A stretch of 64,000 nucleotides of DNA from Incurvaria masculella (taxonomy: Eukaryota > Arthropoda > Insecta > Lepidoptera > Incurvariidae). The stretch is from assembly GCA_946894095.1 (NCBI GenBank), contig OX335642.1:2615021-2679020 (forward strand). The letters are read 5' to 3'. Shown one piece after another: positions 12,450 through 25,597 of this stretch. A program made the translations under genes and the position numbers. Position 1 is the first letter of the stretch. Each line of letters opens with the position of its first letter. A model generated the notes under the pieces. The model searched no databases. It saw only the letters and a program-made list of their open reading frames with translations, and was not told the origin of the DNA.

Positions 12450-12827
12450 TCCGATAAAACGGGAATCCTCCCTTCCCCGCCCTGGCAACCCCGGAGGCTG
12501 CGTCGCCTCGGCAAACCCGCCGCGACCGCCGCCGGGGCAGGTCGTGTATCGCCGCGCCAGTGCCACCCGCGCGTCACCTGTGGATCGACGCTCGCGTCGG
12601 AGCGAGACGAACGGTGCGTTGGACCTCTCACTCCGATTCGCGGTCGATTTTGTTTTGTTTTTTTTTTGGGCCGTGCTCCCGTCATCTGTGTTGTGTGAAA
12701 AAAATCGCCGAAAACCGTGCACTGTTCTGGATTGCGCTGAGGATTCTGGATTGAGTGGCTCCGCCCAGGCTGTGGCGTGGTCTCGCCGAAAAACCTCGTG
12801 GTTCTCTGAAAGACTAAGTTCGGCGAG
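12450..12827 (+). promoter_or_regulatory. Candidate CpG-rich promoter and 5' non-coding exon
   Basis: A GC- and CpG-rich island in AT-rich surroundings (about 12460-12830) that ends in a strong donor-like GCGAG|GTAGGT (GT at 12828-12829). It resembles no repeat family found elsewhere in the window. It could be the transcription start and first untranslated exon of the sns/hibris-like gene 13 kb downstream, or of an unrelated gene. Open frames run across it on both strands but show no recognisable domain. Confidence 0.35.
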
Positions 12828-12829
12828 GT

Positions 12830-14524
12830 AGGTGTTTTGGGAAATGTCTTTTAATCTACAATCATTTATATCTAGGTAATAATCATCCCCACAAAAATAA
12901 TTGTATATATATTTTATTATAGGTTCTGCTGACTTCATCAACAGCCCAACGAATTATTTCTTTTAAAATTAGTAAAACATAATATTCCAATGACAATACA
13001 AATAAAGTTACCGCCCTTGTTTTTTCTAAAGGGTAGGCAAATCTTTCACATACGTTCTAAAACAGCTAACATTTTTGTTTTTCTTTATTAATTGTAAGAT
13101 ATCTATAGAATTCTTATATTTTATAAAGATGGTCGCCTCAATCGAACGTAGGTAGGTATCCTTATTAAAAACATTTAGGCAGTGAGTTAAGTAGGCAGCT
13201 AGGTACCTAGCCTTGCTCAAAATAAAGGGTTTGTCCTGGCATGGCACGCATTCTTTCGGAAATACCCGAAGGTAGGTCATTGAAAGTTGCAGGGTAGGTA
13301 TTATAGCGAAGGCAGGTGGGTTGGTACCTACGTCTTGTCAAAATGTTCAATTCGGTAGGTGTTTGACCTGACATTTTTATTTATAAAAAAACCGGTATGG
13401 AGTAGGTAGCTGTGCTGAGAGACCAAAGGTACTCGTTGTAATCAGACCATTGCAAAATTAATGTTTTCGGAGATTAAAAATACACAACATGAAGATATGG
13501 TACAATTAGTATACTTAATTATGCAACGAAATCCAATTCTATATGGTACAGATAGTATAATTATACTACGAAATCAAACCCTACTCACATAAAGTCAAAT
13601 TCAGCTCACTTTGCGAAATCACGCTCAGCGATTGATTTGCGGACTATCGCTTAGCTAGCGAACTTGTTTGAATTGTTTGAAAACTCCCAGGTTATAGGTT
13701 TGAGGAAATATCTGTAGTTATTGTCTCCCAAATAAATGTATCGTTAATTAAAATTATATTTAATTAAATTGGAGATAGTTTCCAGTGAGTACCTGGTCCC
13801 TAGGATGCGTCGAATGACAATTTACGTTAAGAAATTAACTTACCAGGCAAAAGTATGTTTTTGTATATATAATCGACCGTGAAGTAAGGACACATATATT
13901 AAAGAAAGATCCCTGTAAAAAGAACTACTTTACGAATATACTGCAAGGCTGGACCTATTCCTTGGAATAAGCGACGTACATTTTTAGTACGAAAAAGTGT
14001 ATTTACTTATGTTTTTGTATTTTATATTCAGGTGGGCAGTAATATTTCAAAGAATATTTTCATTTTCTATCAAAGGATAGGTAGGTACCTTCTTTAAAAA
14101 AAGTATGGAAAAACGATCATATTTTTGAGAATAAGCAAGAAGGTTTTCATAAAATTATAACGTCGGCTTAGGCTGGAGTGCACAATATCTCGTTATTATT
14201 ATAGTAATGGTTATTACAGATCTATCTTCTCTACAGGCGAAGTATAAGCACGGATATATTTTAATTTTAAAATAATCACTAACCAGAGATTGTGCACTCC
14301 ATCTTAGTAAATTCTCTACATGTAGGACCTATGCTTTTATACTTATTTTTGCGTCAATTTTACCATACTTCCTGTGATGTATGATAACGCCACTTTAAAA
14401 TAATAGGAGCTGTCCGACTGCACTTATCCCCGTGCATGTCGTCAGAGACGAGTAAGAGGTTAGTATTTCGTGGTTCCTATACGTCCCCTTCCTTTCTTAC
14501 TACGTGATAGGGTTATTTCTGCCC
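12830..14524. other. No gene recognised
   Basis: AT-rich, many short gtaggtagg runs (13140-13400, 14080). Inverted blocks taggctggagtgcacaat (14169) and attgtgcactccatctta (14288) suggest a small decayed fold-back element. Confidence 0.55.
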
Positions 14525-14680
14525 GGGGTAACCATCGCGTTGAATGCGCGGTGGTCAAAGCGGCAATGAAAACTGACCGTGTCTTATGTGTAGTGGTGCA
14601 ATATAAGGAAGGTCCTGGCATGGCACCTAGTTGCCATGTGGTGTGTTGGGCTAATATATAAATGGGTGTGGTACTATTCA
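14525..14680 (+). mobile_element. SINE 3' fragment
   Basis: gtaaccatcgcgttgaatgc ... ggaaggtcctggcatggcac ... gtgttgggctaatat. Confidence 0.75.
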
Positions 14681-15084
14681 CTCATGTCAATTTATATGAA
14701 AGAAATAGCTAGATGAACACTCGGATGAACATACCCGCGATTGGTATGTTTTGTTGGTTCGGGTCCAGCCTTGCTGTATATTCGTAAAGTAGTTCTTTTT
14801 ACTGGGCTCTTTCTTCAATTAATGTGTCCTTGCTTTGCGGTCGATTATACATACACACATATCACATTCCTTAAATGAAAAGCTATGTATGCCTAATGCC
14901 ATCTGGACTAAAACATTTCGAGGTAGCTTGCAACCTGAGACAGATTCTATACTCGAGAGCCAAAAATGGCACCTGTTTAATGGTTACGCCAGTACCGTTC
15001 TTGATTATAATTCATTTAAGTTCAGAAGCTCGCCGGCTACACGTTTACAAAAAAAAATACTAGCCCATAGCCACTGTTACCACC

Positions 15085-15634
15085 TTAAGGTGGCCCAACC
15101 CGCTCATTTCCCCATACAAAAGGGGAAAGAAGATCACGCCCATATTTCTTGTCAGAGATCCAAAATTTTGCTCAATATAGCTTTATTTGATTGAACTAGA
15201 TGTCTGATGACCATTGGCATTGTAAAATTGTGTTTGGTTTCCAAGTTATAACGTCCGAAAGTTCGGATTTTTCGCGCGTTTTATACAATTACTTTGGAGG
15301 TGGATTACGCAATGATAAAGTACGAACATGTTAAAATGATTAGTCATCAGACATAGCTTGTTTAATCAAGATTTATAATCTATTTGGTTTTTGTTAGATT
15401 TTTGACTGCAGCGGTCGTGGTTTACTTTTAGCTATAAGTCGTTTTGAAATTAAAATTTTCGTAAATCTTACCAAATCATACACTATGCACATTGTCTTTT
15501 TTGTGGACAGGTTGCATCTTCCTCATAACGGAGCCTGTCTTATTCTTAGAAACAGAGAAGGTCCCAGAGCGCAACAGCACGGTTTTGTACCGTGCCCGCA
15601 AATGAGTTGAGGCCGCCGGGTTGGGCCACCTTAA
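15085..15634 (+). mobile_element. TTAA-flanked MITE (family R), copy 2
   Basis: 550 bp from TTAAGGTGGCCCAACCCG to its inverted counterpart ending in TTAA. Confidence 0.93.
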
Positions 15635-16161
15635 GATAAAGTCGTGTGTAGTTTGCATATAACATCCGTCAATCAATATCGGTATCTGCACATATTTGTA
15701 TTTTAGAAATGTATTAATCGAGTTAAATGTCAGAAAAGGAAATCTTTAAACAAATTTTCTTTACTGTTATTTATATTATTATTATTTGACCCAGGAATAA
15801 TTTTTCAGAAGAACAAAAAGTTGCATACACAGATATTAGTTGACTGACACTATGCACAAAACATTCAATTAAATCGAATGCCGGTCGTTTTTACCGAGTT
15901 TTTTACGCGTATTTATTTATTTATTCTTATAACAAACATTAAAAGGGCGAGCTTATCGCTAAAAAGCAATATCTTAAAACTAACCCTACCTAAAAATAAA
16001 GTGTATAGAGTAGTAGAAATTAAACATTAAAACATATAATCTCTATAATAATATATCACACACAAACACACAACTACTCGTACAGGACGGACCCACCTTT
16101 GATTAGTTTATTGTTTTCCATTTCATTTTGTTTAACATATACTCTTGGATTTGTCTATTTT
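15635..16161. other. No gene recognised
   Basis: AT-rich sequence between two mobile elements; nothing identified. Confidence 0.6.
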
Positions 16162-16472
16162 TAGGGTTCCGTACCCAAAGGGTGAAAACGGAACCCTATT
16201 ACTAAGCCTCCGCTGTCCGTCCGTCCGTCCGTCCATCCGTCCGTCCGTCTGTCACAGGGCTGTATCTCATGAACCGTAATAGCAAGGCAGCTGAAATTTT
16301 CACAGAGTGTGTATTTATTTTGCCGCTATAACAACAAATAGGTAGAATAAAAAAATAATAAAAATTAAAGGGGGGTCCCATACAAAAAACGTGATTTTTT
16401 TGTGTTATATATTGTACGATGGTACGGAATCCTTCGTGTGCGAGTCCGACTCGCACTTGGCCGGTTTTTTTT
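16162..16472 (+). mobile_element. (TCCG)n-core interspersed element, copy E
   Basis: Near full-length, tagggttccgtacccaaagg to cttggccggttttttt. Confidence 0.92.
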
Positions 16473-16687
16473 AATAAGGTTCGATTACCACGCACAAAGA
16501 ACGGACAAGAATCTTCGCCGGGAGCCAAACTACAAATTATTGTTCATATTTATAAATTCGAAAGTTACTGTCTGTCTGTTGCGTTTTTAAGCCTAAACTA
16601 CTGAACCGATTTTGATAAATTTCGGCATAGATATAGTCTAAACCTTGGAGAAGGACGAAGGGTTTATTAGTTATTAGTTTTATTAGT

Positions 16688-16770
16688 AAGTTTCGTTTAC
16701 ATCGCATTTTTACACGGTGTGACCGAAAGGTAACTTTGGGATTTTTGTAACAGGAGGTAGTGGAAACGGA
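16688..16770. mobile_element. Fold-back MITE (family P), copy 3, left arm lost
   Basis: tttcgtttacatcgcatttt to tttttgtaacaggaggtagt. Confidence 0.75.
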
Positions 16771-17233
16771 TTGTAGCTTTTCTATCAAATGTTTGAATAA
16801 ATTAAATGTAATGGATGGATGAATTTAATTCAAACTCAACAATAAAGTTGGATAATATTCCTGCATAAGAATCAGACCAACACATAGAACCAAATCGTGT
16901 GAATGAACGCCGCGACAGGCCTCGTACGAGTAGATACATGTAGGCTGCCACCGTCCGCAGCGAAGCCTACAGACCGTCTCCGTCCATTCAAAAAACAAGA
17001 GAACCTGTTCGCGGCGGATATTTTAAATTAAGCTGTGGGCCGGGAAACCAGTCTACGCTCTCACGAATGGCCAATATCCGTTCTATATACATCGTGTGCT
17101 GCGTGTAGCTTCCTAAGAGATAATTGTCCGTGCTGGGAGGATGTGGGATGGCTGTACGTGGTTTGTAATGCTCCGGGGTGGAAGCGTTTGCTCTTATTGC
17201 CGGCTCTGACGTCCGAATGCGATTTAACATGCG

Positions 17234-17713
17234 TTAAGGCCCAGGTACTAGCCAAATCGCAAAGTTAGACGAGGCACCCCAAGTTAACTAACTAAGTCTG
17301 ACGATTATATGTGTCATTCTTACAATATATGATTCCTTGTCTAGGAATCAACCTATTTTCGTTAATGTATGTTTCCTTTTTCTATACAAAATACATTGCG
17401 GAAACGGTGTCCATTTCCGAACTTTTTTGACTAAATGTAGAAATCTAAAAGCAAATAGATTTTTTTGTTTATGCATATATACTGTTTTTGCCCTTATCTA
17501 GAAATCGAATTACTTTCAGATTTCTAATGAGAAATATAAACTTTTTTGTTATTTATTATTATTTAAATAAATGATGGAATCAAAAAATATTAACAATCCA
17601 TTATCAGTCTGGAGTTCTATTTGGATTTGCTGAAGCGTTTCACTACATATTATTACATTTGTTAAAAAGTGCATTTGTATGGCGCGAGTAGTTGGCTAGT
17701 CCTAGCGCCTTAA
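17234..17713 (+). mobile_element. 480-bp TTAA-flanked MITE (family M), copy 1
   Basis: TTAAGGCCCAGGTACTAGCC at the left end and the inverted relative ...ggctagtcctagcgccTTAA at the right end. Non-coding. Confidence 0.9.
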
Positions 17714-17739
17714 ACAGGAAATCTAAGGTTCGAACATTT

Positions 17740-18125
17740 TTAGAAATGTATTCTTCCTCCATTGCAAGGAACAATTTTGCACGGCGACTATTGCCATTAA
17801 ATTATCGAAATCGTCTTCCAGGCCCTAACGTTTCACCACCCCTAAAAGTAGTCAGACAACTAAAATATTGATGAATTATTTTTTTTCTTTTCTGTGTCCA
17901 GATGTTTTTAGTTTTTTGTAAAAATCCGTATTTTTCGTGATAAACCAATTCTTTCTTCAATGTGTTAGCCAATATTTTCCAGTCTAAAAGATGTATATAA
18001 AAACATACAGTCGTAGGTTTTGACATTTGAAAAGGCATAATTTAAAAAACGTATAAAACATTTAGAGCATAAAAACAGTTATCACCCGTAGTATGGGGAA
18101 TTGATAGGGTAACGACTCTCTTAAA
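17740..18125 (+). repeat. Interspersed repeat shared with 905-1020 and 1838-2000
   Basis: Same blocks as at 0.9-2.0 kb but without the Penelope-like segment between them. Confidence 0.65.
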
Positions 18126-18404
18126 TCACTCGTTTCTTCAATAGGGAAGACGCAAAGCTCGCATATGACGTATGAGCGACACGGTGCCCCACATTATGTT
18201 AGGAAGGTTTCCTAATTCTGACCGTTTTGAGCACGATTTTAATTATTTCCCGATAGCGAATCCTCCATCACGGAAATTTCGCAGTTTAATTTCTGTAGCA
18301 CCACTCCATCGAAATGCCGATCGACTCACGTTTCGAAATACGTGATAGCGAATTGAAATGGACCAGTCCGATTGTTCTTATTTTCTCAAGTTTTCACAAT
18401 TAAT

Positions 18405-18745
18405 AAAAACCGGCCAAGTGCAAGTCGCAATTGTTCCGTACCATCGTAAAAGATTTATCACAAAAAAATCACGTTTTTTGTATAGGGCCCCCCTTTAATA
18501 TTCATTATTTTTCAATGTTACCTATTTGTTGTTATAGCGGCAAAATAAATACACACTCTGTGAAAAATTCAGCTGTCTATCTGTTACGGTTACTGAGATA
18601 CAGCCCTGTGACAGACGGACAGACGGACGGACGGACGGATGGACGGACGGACGGACGGACGGACGGACGGACGGACGGACGGACGGACAGCGGAGGCTTA
18701 GTAATATGGTTCCGTTTTCACCCTTTGGGTACGGAACCCTAAAAA
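18405..18745 (-). mobile_element. (TCCG)n-core interspersed element, copy F, expanded core
   Basis: Inverted copy with the longest microsatellite in the window, a GGAC array at about 18613-18688. Confidence 0.92.
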
Positions 18746-19257
18746 CATTAGGTATCATCCAAAGAGGCGATGATGCCGGCATCATCGCTTCTTTCTGATA
18801 AAGTTTGGCGAAAGTAAAACTCAGAATGACTCAGACTTGAGCCTTCAGTCCATATTTGACGTACTAATATCGTATCATGTGCGTCACAAGTAGATGTCGT
18901 GATAAATGTGAAAGGTGTTTCCTCATTGAGAACAACATAAAGTCACTGAACACTGAAAAACATTATCTGGGATCGTTTACTGTTTGGCGCAGTTAAAATT
19001 CAGTCATTTATGGTAAAGTATTTCTCATTACTATTAATATATTACGGTAAGTATCTATTTATGAGCTAAGACAGTTAGTGTAAAACGGTTATTTTAACTG
19101 ATTGAACAGTAGTGAAAATAACACAAGTGACAGATCAGATGCTTCGGAAACGGTTATGTTACCTGGTTGAACTTTACTTACACTACAAATTAGGCGTGCC
19201 AATGTCCAGATTCAACAGAAATTTTAACAGATTGGACAGTACCTTTTGACCCACTAT

Positions 19258-19385
19258 CGCCCGGTTCCACCACCTCCAGTTACAAAAATCTTAAAGTTAT
19301 CTTTCAGTTACACCATACAAATTTGCAATGTAACCAAAAGTTAACTATCAGATTTCAGGTAACTGGAGGTGGTGGAAACAGGGGT
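19258..19385. mobile_element. Fold-back MITE (family P), copy 4
   Basis: ccggttccaccacctccagt ... gtaactggaggtggtggaaa; best-preserved arms. Confidence 0.88.
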
Positions 19386-19679
19386 ATAAGACGTTAGAAT
19401 GGAAAAAATATTAAAGCTAGAAACAGTTTTAACGCAGTTAGGAAAACATTAAGAGAAACCAGTTATTGCACATAGTTACAATATACACAGTAACATTTAA
19501 TGTTTAAGGCTATTTTCATTCAGTTAATGTAACCGATTTACTTAATTGGCCCTATTTTAACGTTGCAGGACGGTCGTTATTGTTGGATTTACAGTTAGAT
19601 TCACTGATTGTTTTTTACAGTGAAGCTCTTCCCGTGTTCTGTTCGTTTTCGTCGTTCTTGGTTCGGTTTCCACGTAAAT

Positions 19680-19815
19680 ATGTAGGTCCCACCCGGGTTG
19701 GTACCATCGCATTTAATTAACGATGATGAAAGCGTTACCTAATTAAAATTGTCAGTGTCTTCTATACAGTTAAATTTCGCCATGCAATAAAATGATGTTC
19801 CTGGCATGACAACTA
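19680..19815 (+). mobile_element. Degraded SINE fragment
   Basis: gtaggtcccacccgggttgg, taccatcgcatt and a later cctggcatgaca in SINE order. Confidence 0.5.
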
Positions 19816-20371
19816 TTGACAGAATTACTACTGATGGCAGAATGACTCCATGTTGAATCCCAAAAAATAAACATATTTCTTCTGCCCTCGCTTCCAAATG
19901 CACTAGTTAGTTATACTGTTACGAACTGCATGCAAGGTCTTTGCATATATATATATTCAGGCACACCCTCCTAATATCTGTCAACCCCTGTCATTCCTAA
20001 CTAGCCGCTTCAAATTTAGAAAAACAACCACACGTGATCGCAAACGACCAACATAAAATAATCACAAAAACATGTTAAAAACCGTACAATACAACAACAA
20101 AGCTGCCAAAAGAAACATTCCGAAAATGGCTTCAACCCACATGTGGTGACAGATTTTTTAGTATTGTGCTTCCGTGCTATCGCACTGGAATGGATGCTTC
20201 GCACGTGCCACCAATGGTAGTTATTTATTCGGTGCCAATTGCTTCTACATCTGCTCTGAATTGTCACAAATAAGAGATTTTAGTTGCTCCTTCTTAAATT
20301 ACCAATTAGGTAGGTAGTAATATAGTTTTATAGTCAATATATTTTTAAACATTAATTAATTTCATTTAATT

Positions 20372-20490
20372 AAATTTATTTAAACTTTTTGGTAGTCAAA
20401 CTACACTAAGTTACGTCACAAATATCCACAGATTCGATCAGCCCAGTAAAGAAGAACCCGTAAAGAGATTTCACGGGTTTACAACCAAAC
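20372..20490 (+). repeat. Interspersed repeat, copy 1 of 2
   Basis: tttggtagtcaaactacact, agttacgtcacaaa and agaagaacccgtaaagaga recur at 28440-28552. Confidence 0.75.
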
Positions 20491-20639
20491 ATGTGTAAGT
20501 TACATTTAGTGCAAGCAAAATGTACACAACGACAGAAATGCTGTGGTAGTATATAGCGTTTCGACGCTCAAATAAATACAATCCTACTATCTATCTATCT
20601 TACTGACTGCATGTTTCTGTCCGTCTGTCCGCTATCCAC

Positions 20640-21119
20640 TTAAGGCGCTAGGACTAGCCAACTACTCGCGCCATACAAATGCACTTTTTAACAAATGTAA
20701 TAATATGTAGTGAAACGCTTCAGCAAATCCAAATAGAACTCCAGACTGATAATGGATTGTTAATATTTTTTTATTCCATCATTTATTTAAATAATAATAA
20801 AAATAAAAAAAGTTGATTTTTCTCATTAGAAATCTGAAAGTCATTCGATTTCTAGATATAAGCAAAAACAGCATATATGCATAAACAAAAAATTCCATTT
20901 GCTTTTAGATTTCTACATTTAGTCAAAAAAGTTCGGAAATGGACACCGTTTCCGCAATGTATTTTGTATAGAAAAAGGAAACATACATTAACGAAAATCA
21001 TTCGATTCCTAGACAAGGAATCATATATTGTAAGGATGACACTTATAATCGTCAGACTTAGTTAGTTTACTTGGGGTGCCTCGTCTAACTTTGCGATTTG
21101 GCTAGTACCAGGCCCTTAA
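20640..21119 (-). mobile_element. 480-bp TTAA-flanked MITE (family M), copy 2
   Basis: Same element, same length, opposite orientation, 2.9 kb from copy 1. TTAA at both ends. Confidence 0.9.
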
Positions 21120-23075
21120 GAGCCACATACCCGATTTTAAGGCAGTTTGAATCTAAGATGAGTAAAGCGATGGCCATCGGCTGTTTTCCTACTATTTTAA
21201 TGTATTAATATATCAACAAAAATACATTAATTTATCAATCCCCGATCGATTAGGAAAACCTGAATTTTATCGTCATCAAGAAATAATATGAAAAAGATAT
21301 TCATAACCAACATACTTAAGACAATAAAAGTTACTCAGTAGGTAGGTCGGTAAAACTTACGTTTATATTCAAATGTGACCTTTCGTCCATTATACTAAAT
21401 GGCTAAAAATGACGTGAAATCACAAATTAAAAAAAATGCAGTTTTCATATATTTTAGTTACTTCATTTTGACGAATTGAATGGGAACTGCGTTTTTTTTA
21501 TGTTTCGGATTTTTTAAAAAATGTTAACTGCTTATTTTGGTCTTCAGAACGACCACGTTCAGTGGTTTACGCGTTAAAAAAATTACATGTATATGTCTCA
21601 AGTATTTTGCAATAGAAAGTAGGCACTCGTTTTTATATCATCGGTTATTCTTAAACATTTTAAAAGGTTCTGAAGGAATTAGTTGCGATGCCAGCCTTGA
21701 ACTGCCTATATTCTGAACTCCAATATCTGTAATCTGACTCTGTCTTGTTTTACAGACGAAACTTCCGCAAAAAATGTTTTGTTAGTTGCACATTAAGATA
21801 GTTTGGCGGAAAAACTTGAACCATCTCTCATAATGGAGGCTCATTCCTCCAGCCAGGGCTAATGGGAGTCTGCTTTTACCCTTTCAACTCGAGCAACTCC
21901 ATATAACGCGTAACGGGCCACATATCTACTCGGTTTTGTCGTAAAAAGTACAAAACAGCCAATAAGTAAGTGCGCGCGCAAACAAGCCGCAAGCCGTTGG
22001 GCGGAGCCGCCACAGACGCACAGGCCTTCAGTTCGAGTCGTTGGAGCGATACATGTGTTCGGCATGAAATGGAAAGCACTGCCATTTGTATCCGATGTCT
22101 AGTGACAGTGAATCATCTGTATTGTAAAGAACATTGCTACCTAGTTCTCAACCCAGCTCGCCCCGAGGGATGTAGCCAACTTACCTTTCGCTTTAACTAC
22201 GTCTAATATGAAATTACTAACAAAACAATATTGACTTGATACAATTTCGTATCAATAATGATGATGACTCTGTACACCCGAACTAGTAGTATTGGCTTCC
22301 GATGAGCTGGAGAGCTGGACTTGTGTCATATTTATAGGTCTCGAAGCTCTGACAGAAGAAGAGAATCGCTACATTTTTTAGTTACATATAAGCATAGATT
22401 GAAGAGTAAAGTCAAAGAGGCTAATGTCATACAACGTACAAAACTTGCCGAAAACTGCTTCTGTTTGCTGGTACTATGTCTAACCAGCGCCACCTCCCGT
22501 CACTGCCAGAACTTACAACGTCATTAAACTAAGTTTGATTTAAAATGTTGCCTAGGTAGGCGTGATGAAAAAATTACATTTGAACTATTAATATTTATTG
22601 GTTTGTATGTAATATGTTCTGAAATATGAGTGGCAATACCATCTGTGGACTTTTACTATCCCTATTCAACACTGGTATGACGTTACCAATCTATCCTTAC
22701 TATCTTTAATCAATGATATTAGTAAAAAAAATATGTGCATATAGCTGACTTTTTCGCAACATTAAAAACTATCCGACTTTGATTGACTCATTGAAATTCA
22801 TTCGAGTTAATCCGCAAAATGCTCGCCAGATCTCTAACTTAACATATATCTGTCCGGCCAATCGCTCAGTCAAAACTGACAGTGAGTGGCGCCGCGTAGG
22901 CAGTTCTCCCACGAACCGGCCGAGGCAATGTGCGCCCCATATTTAGCGACTCCGCACATGTCCTATCTTTATACGTCGTGGGGGACCAAGGAGCAACGAA
23001 CTGTTTGGAGGTGGACAATTTGAGACCGGCACAAACTGCTATGGCACATGCCGCTTGATACTATTTACATAATTT
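21120..23075. other. No gene recognised
   Basis: A GC-richer patch at about 21970-22060 and scattered short open frames; no domain recognised. Confidence 0.55.
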
Positions 23076-23240
23076 GTCAGCCTCGGCATACTAGTGGCGC
23101 GATGCCTCGCCGTTAGATATTCGAGGCTAAGCGACTCGGGGCGCGGTCGGGTTCGGGATGGGTGACCGTGGTTCAGATTCCATGTAAGCTCGGTGCTCGG
23201 TAGGGCACAATTGCATTGTCACCCAATCGATGTGATTGAA
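23076..23240 (+). mobile_element. 5S-rRNA-like SINE head
   Basis: gtcagcctcgg start, then aggctaagcgactcggggcg followed by cggtcgggttcgggatgggt and gaccg. This matches the internal-promoter half of eukaryotic 5S rRNA (AAGTTAAGC..., GGATGGGTGACC). Confidence 0.6.
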
Positions 23241-25597
23241 TGCCTTAGTCGCCTCTTACATCATGGACGCAAATAAATGCAGTGGGACCACTTGTATTCT
23301 TTTTAAACTGCTGGAAACCACGGAATAAAATCAAAGTGTATTTATACAGGGATATTGTAAAAACATTTTCATGATTGCTTGAATTCGGGGCCAAAATAAT
23401 GACTTTAGAGGAGACTCGAAATTTAAGTTTTCCATATTGGCCGCTAGAATTGCTTCGTAAGGCTACGTGGCCCTTGGAACTTCGGTGCTGTAGAGGTTTT
23501 CGAGACAACGCATGTACGGATATCAGAGGAACATCGTACCAAATTTAGATGCAATCAGTCCTCCATTTGCCAAGAAGCTCCAAAAAACAATGTATGCGTG
23601 GGAAAGAACTCGCAACTCTATGCAGCCTGTTATTTTGAGTATACATATACTATCGATGACTTAACAAAAGAGATAGTTTGAACACTGTCACGTAGAATGG
23701 TATCTACGAACCTAGATTGAGTACGTTTGAGTGGTAATTTTGGTACGTTTTTCTATCAATCCAGATTCAAAACGTTTGAGTTGTAAATTAGTAACTATGT
23801 GTTTCTACCAATCTTGAATGGGCGACTTCTGAATTGTAATTTTGATATATTTTCTCAATGTCTAGACGGAGTACGTCTGGTTGTTATGTTGGTAATTTTT
23901 AAAAATAACTCTGGGGGGAGATAATACAACATGTTTATATAACTAGAACGTTGGTATTAGCGCAATAATGCCACATTAATAATATTAATAATGCCTATAT
24001 TGAAGCGGCATTGAAAGTTGTCCATGTTTTCCAGCCAGTTCGTGTGGTGGCAATACAATGCCGATGTCCTGTTACATAACAAAACAATTTGAAAACACGG
24101 ACATATTTCACCTAGGCGGGATTAACCTACCACTTGTAAGTACGGAGGGGAAAAGTTTGTCGTGTGATCCGACCCACGCACGAGAAATCCCTTATTCGCT
24201 TCATACGACTGCACTTGAAGAAAATCAGGGTGTTCCGGAACCGACACAGCACACATGCAACAAACGTGACAGACGTACAATTCACGAGCCCTTCGGTCCT
24301 CCATGGAATAAAGTTATTGATGTAATTTTCTTGTGAGAATGAACGTTTTAACGACGCGCCGTTTTTTGCGATCACGTCTCACGGACGCCATCTTGTTTTT
24401 AGGGGTCGCTTCGGCTTTTTACGAGCAGCGCCGAAGCGGCGATGCTCGCCCAATAACAATACGTCCTACTCAGAACTGCGAATAAAATGGGTGTTTATCT
24501 AGCCGGAGGTCAGTGACCTTTTGACGGCCCGCGCCATTTTCGGCCCGCCGGGCCTCAGTCAGTTTTTATCGTTGCTTACGAATTCTGATTTATAAATTTG
24601 GCTGGAACACCTCTTGCCTGCGTTCCTCCGTAATAATCAACAGTCAAATATTTTCTTTTCCAAAAAAATACAGAAATCTTTGGGGTGCATCCATGTAGAT
24701 GGCGCCACAGTCGGTGATAGCTATTTCTGCTATAACTCCCCAATAACAGCAGGTTTCAAGTATATCTAATCAATTCTAGCTTATTTTAATTATTTATTTT
24801 ATGATCTTTAAACACATATGATTAATGTGGGGAAGACATCATTTGCAACTAGACTGATAGGTGGCTTCATATTTCCAAGGAGTACATAAAAAAATGCACG
24901 GGGTGCATCTACTATGAGGAAGATAAAAATGTTTTGTGTTCCGCCATAACCACACCGACACGCCGCGATAAGCGGAAATATAATAATATATCATTAAGGA
25001 GCATTTAAGAAAATTGTAAGCTGTTAAAATATGCACTTATCGGCATAGTTACGCATGTTAAAATAAATTGCTGCTCTGCTTCTCGCATAATATTGTGTGT
25101 CTGTTTAGTTTTGCTTATTTCCCTTTTTTAAGAACTATTTTTTTCTTTTTTTCTTTTCATCTTTCGTTATGATACTTTGAAGATTACCACGGTCGTTAAA
25201 AATGTTTGAAAAATGTTACGGCTTTTCACGCGGCGGGAGAAGACATTCTCCCGCCGCGATACATTTTGTATGAAATCATTTTGGTCTCATCCGTCAGTTG
25301 ACTCTGTATGTCTTTGCATTATAAGCCTATGCATGGAACTCATAAGCGAAAAGCGATATTCTGTCCGGGAAGACAAACTGATTCAGAAGGACAATACAAT
25401 GGTTCTATGATGGTTCTGGAATGTACATCCTACACTGTTTTGTTTGTTTTTTTTTTAAATTGTATGTTCTGTTTGCTTACCTTAATATAAATAAATAAAA
25501 TATGGGTTCTTTTTTTTCCTTTTGCGTAACGAAACCCATATAATTTAATCGTCATAATGTATATTGTCTAACAGCTGTTTTTTTTTTCTTTTTATAG
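23241..25597. other. No gene recognised upstream of the start exon
   Basis: Contains a CpG-rich segment at 24340-24580 with a tcagtcag initiator-like sequence near 24556, which could be a second promoter for the exon at 25598. Otherwise AT-rich. Confidence 0.5.
24010..24150 (-). mobile_element. Degraded SINE fragment
   Basis: aaaacacggacatatttcac and gcgggattaacctaccact match the SINE body on the - strand. Confidence 0.45.

Larger units (their letters stand above)
18746..20371. other. No gene recognised apart from a MITE and SINE scraps
   Basis: AT-rich. Outside the elements listed separately (19258-19385, 19680-19815) no coding signal was seen. Confidence 0.6.

Noticed and set aside
23076..23240. 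A genuine 5S rRNA gene
   Set aside because: Only the internal-promoter half resembles 5S. The 5' part differs, and similar heads elsewhere are joined to a SINE body.
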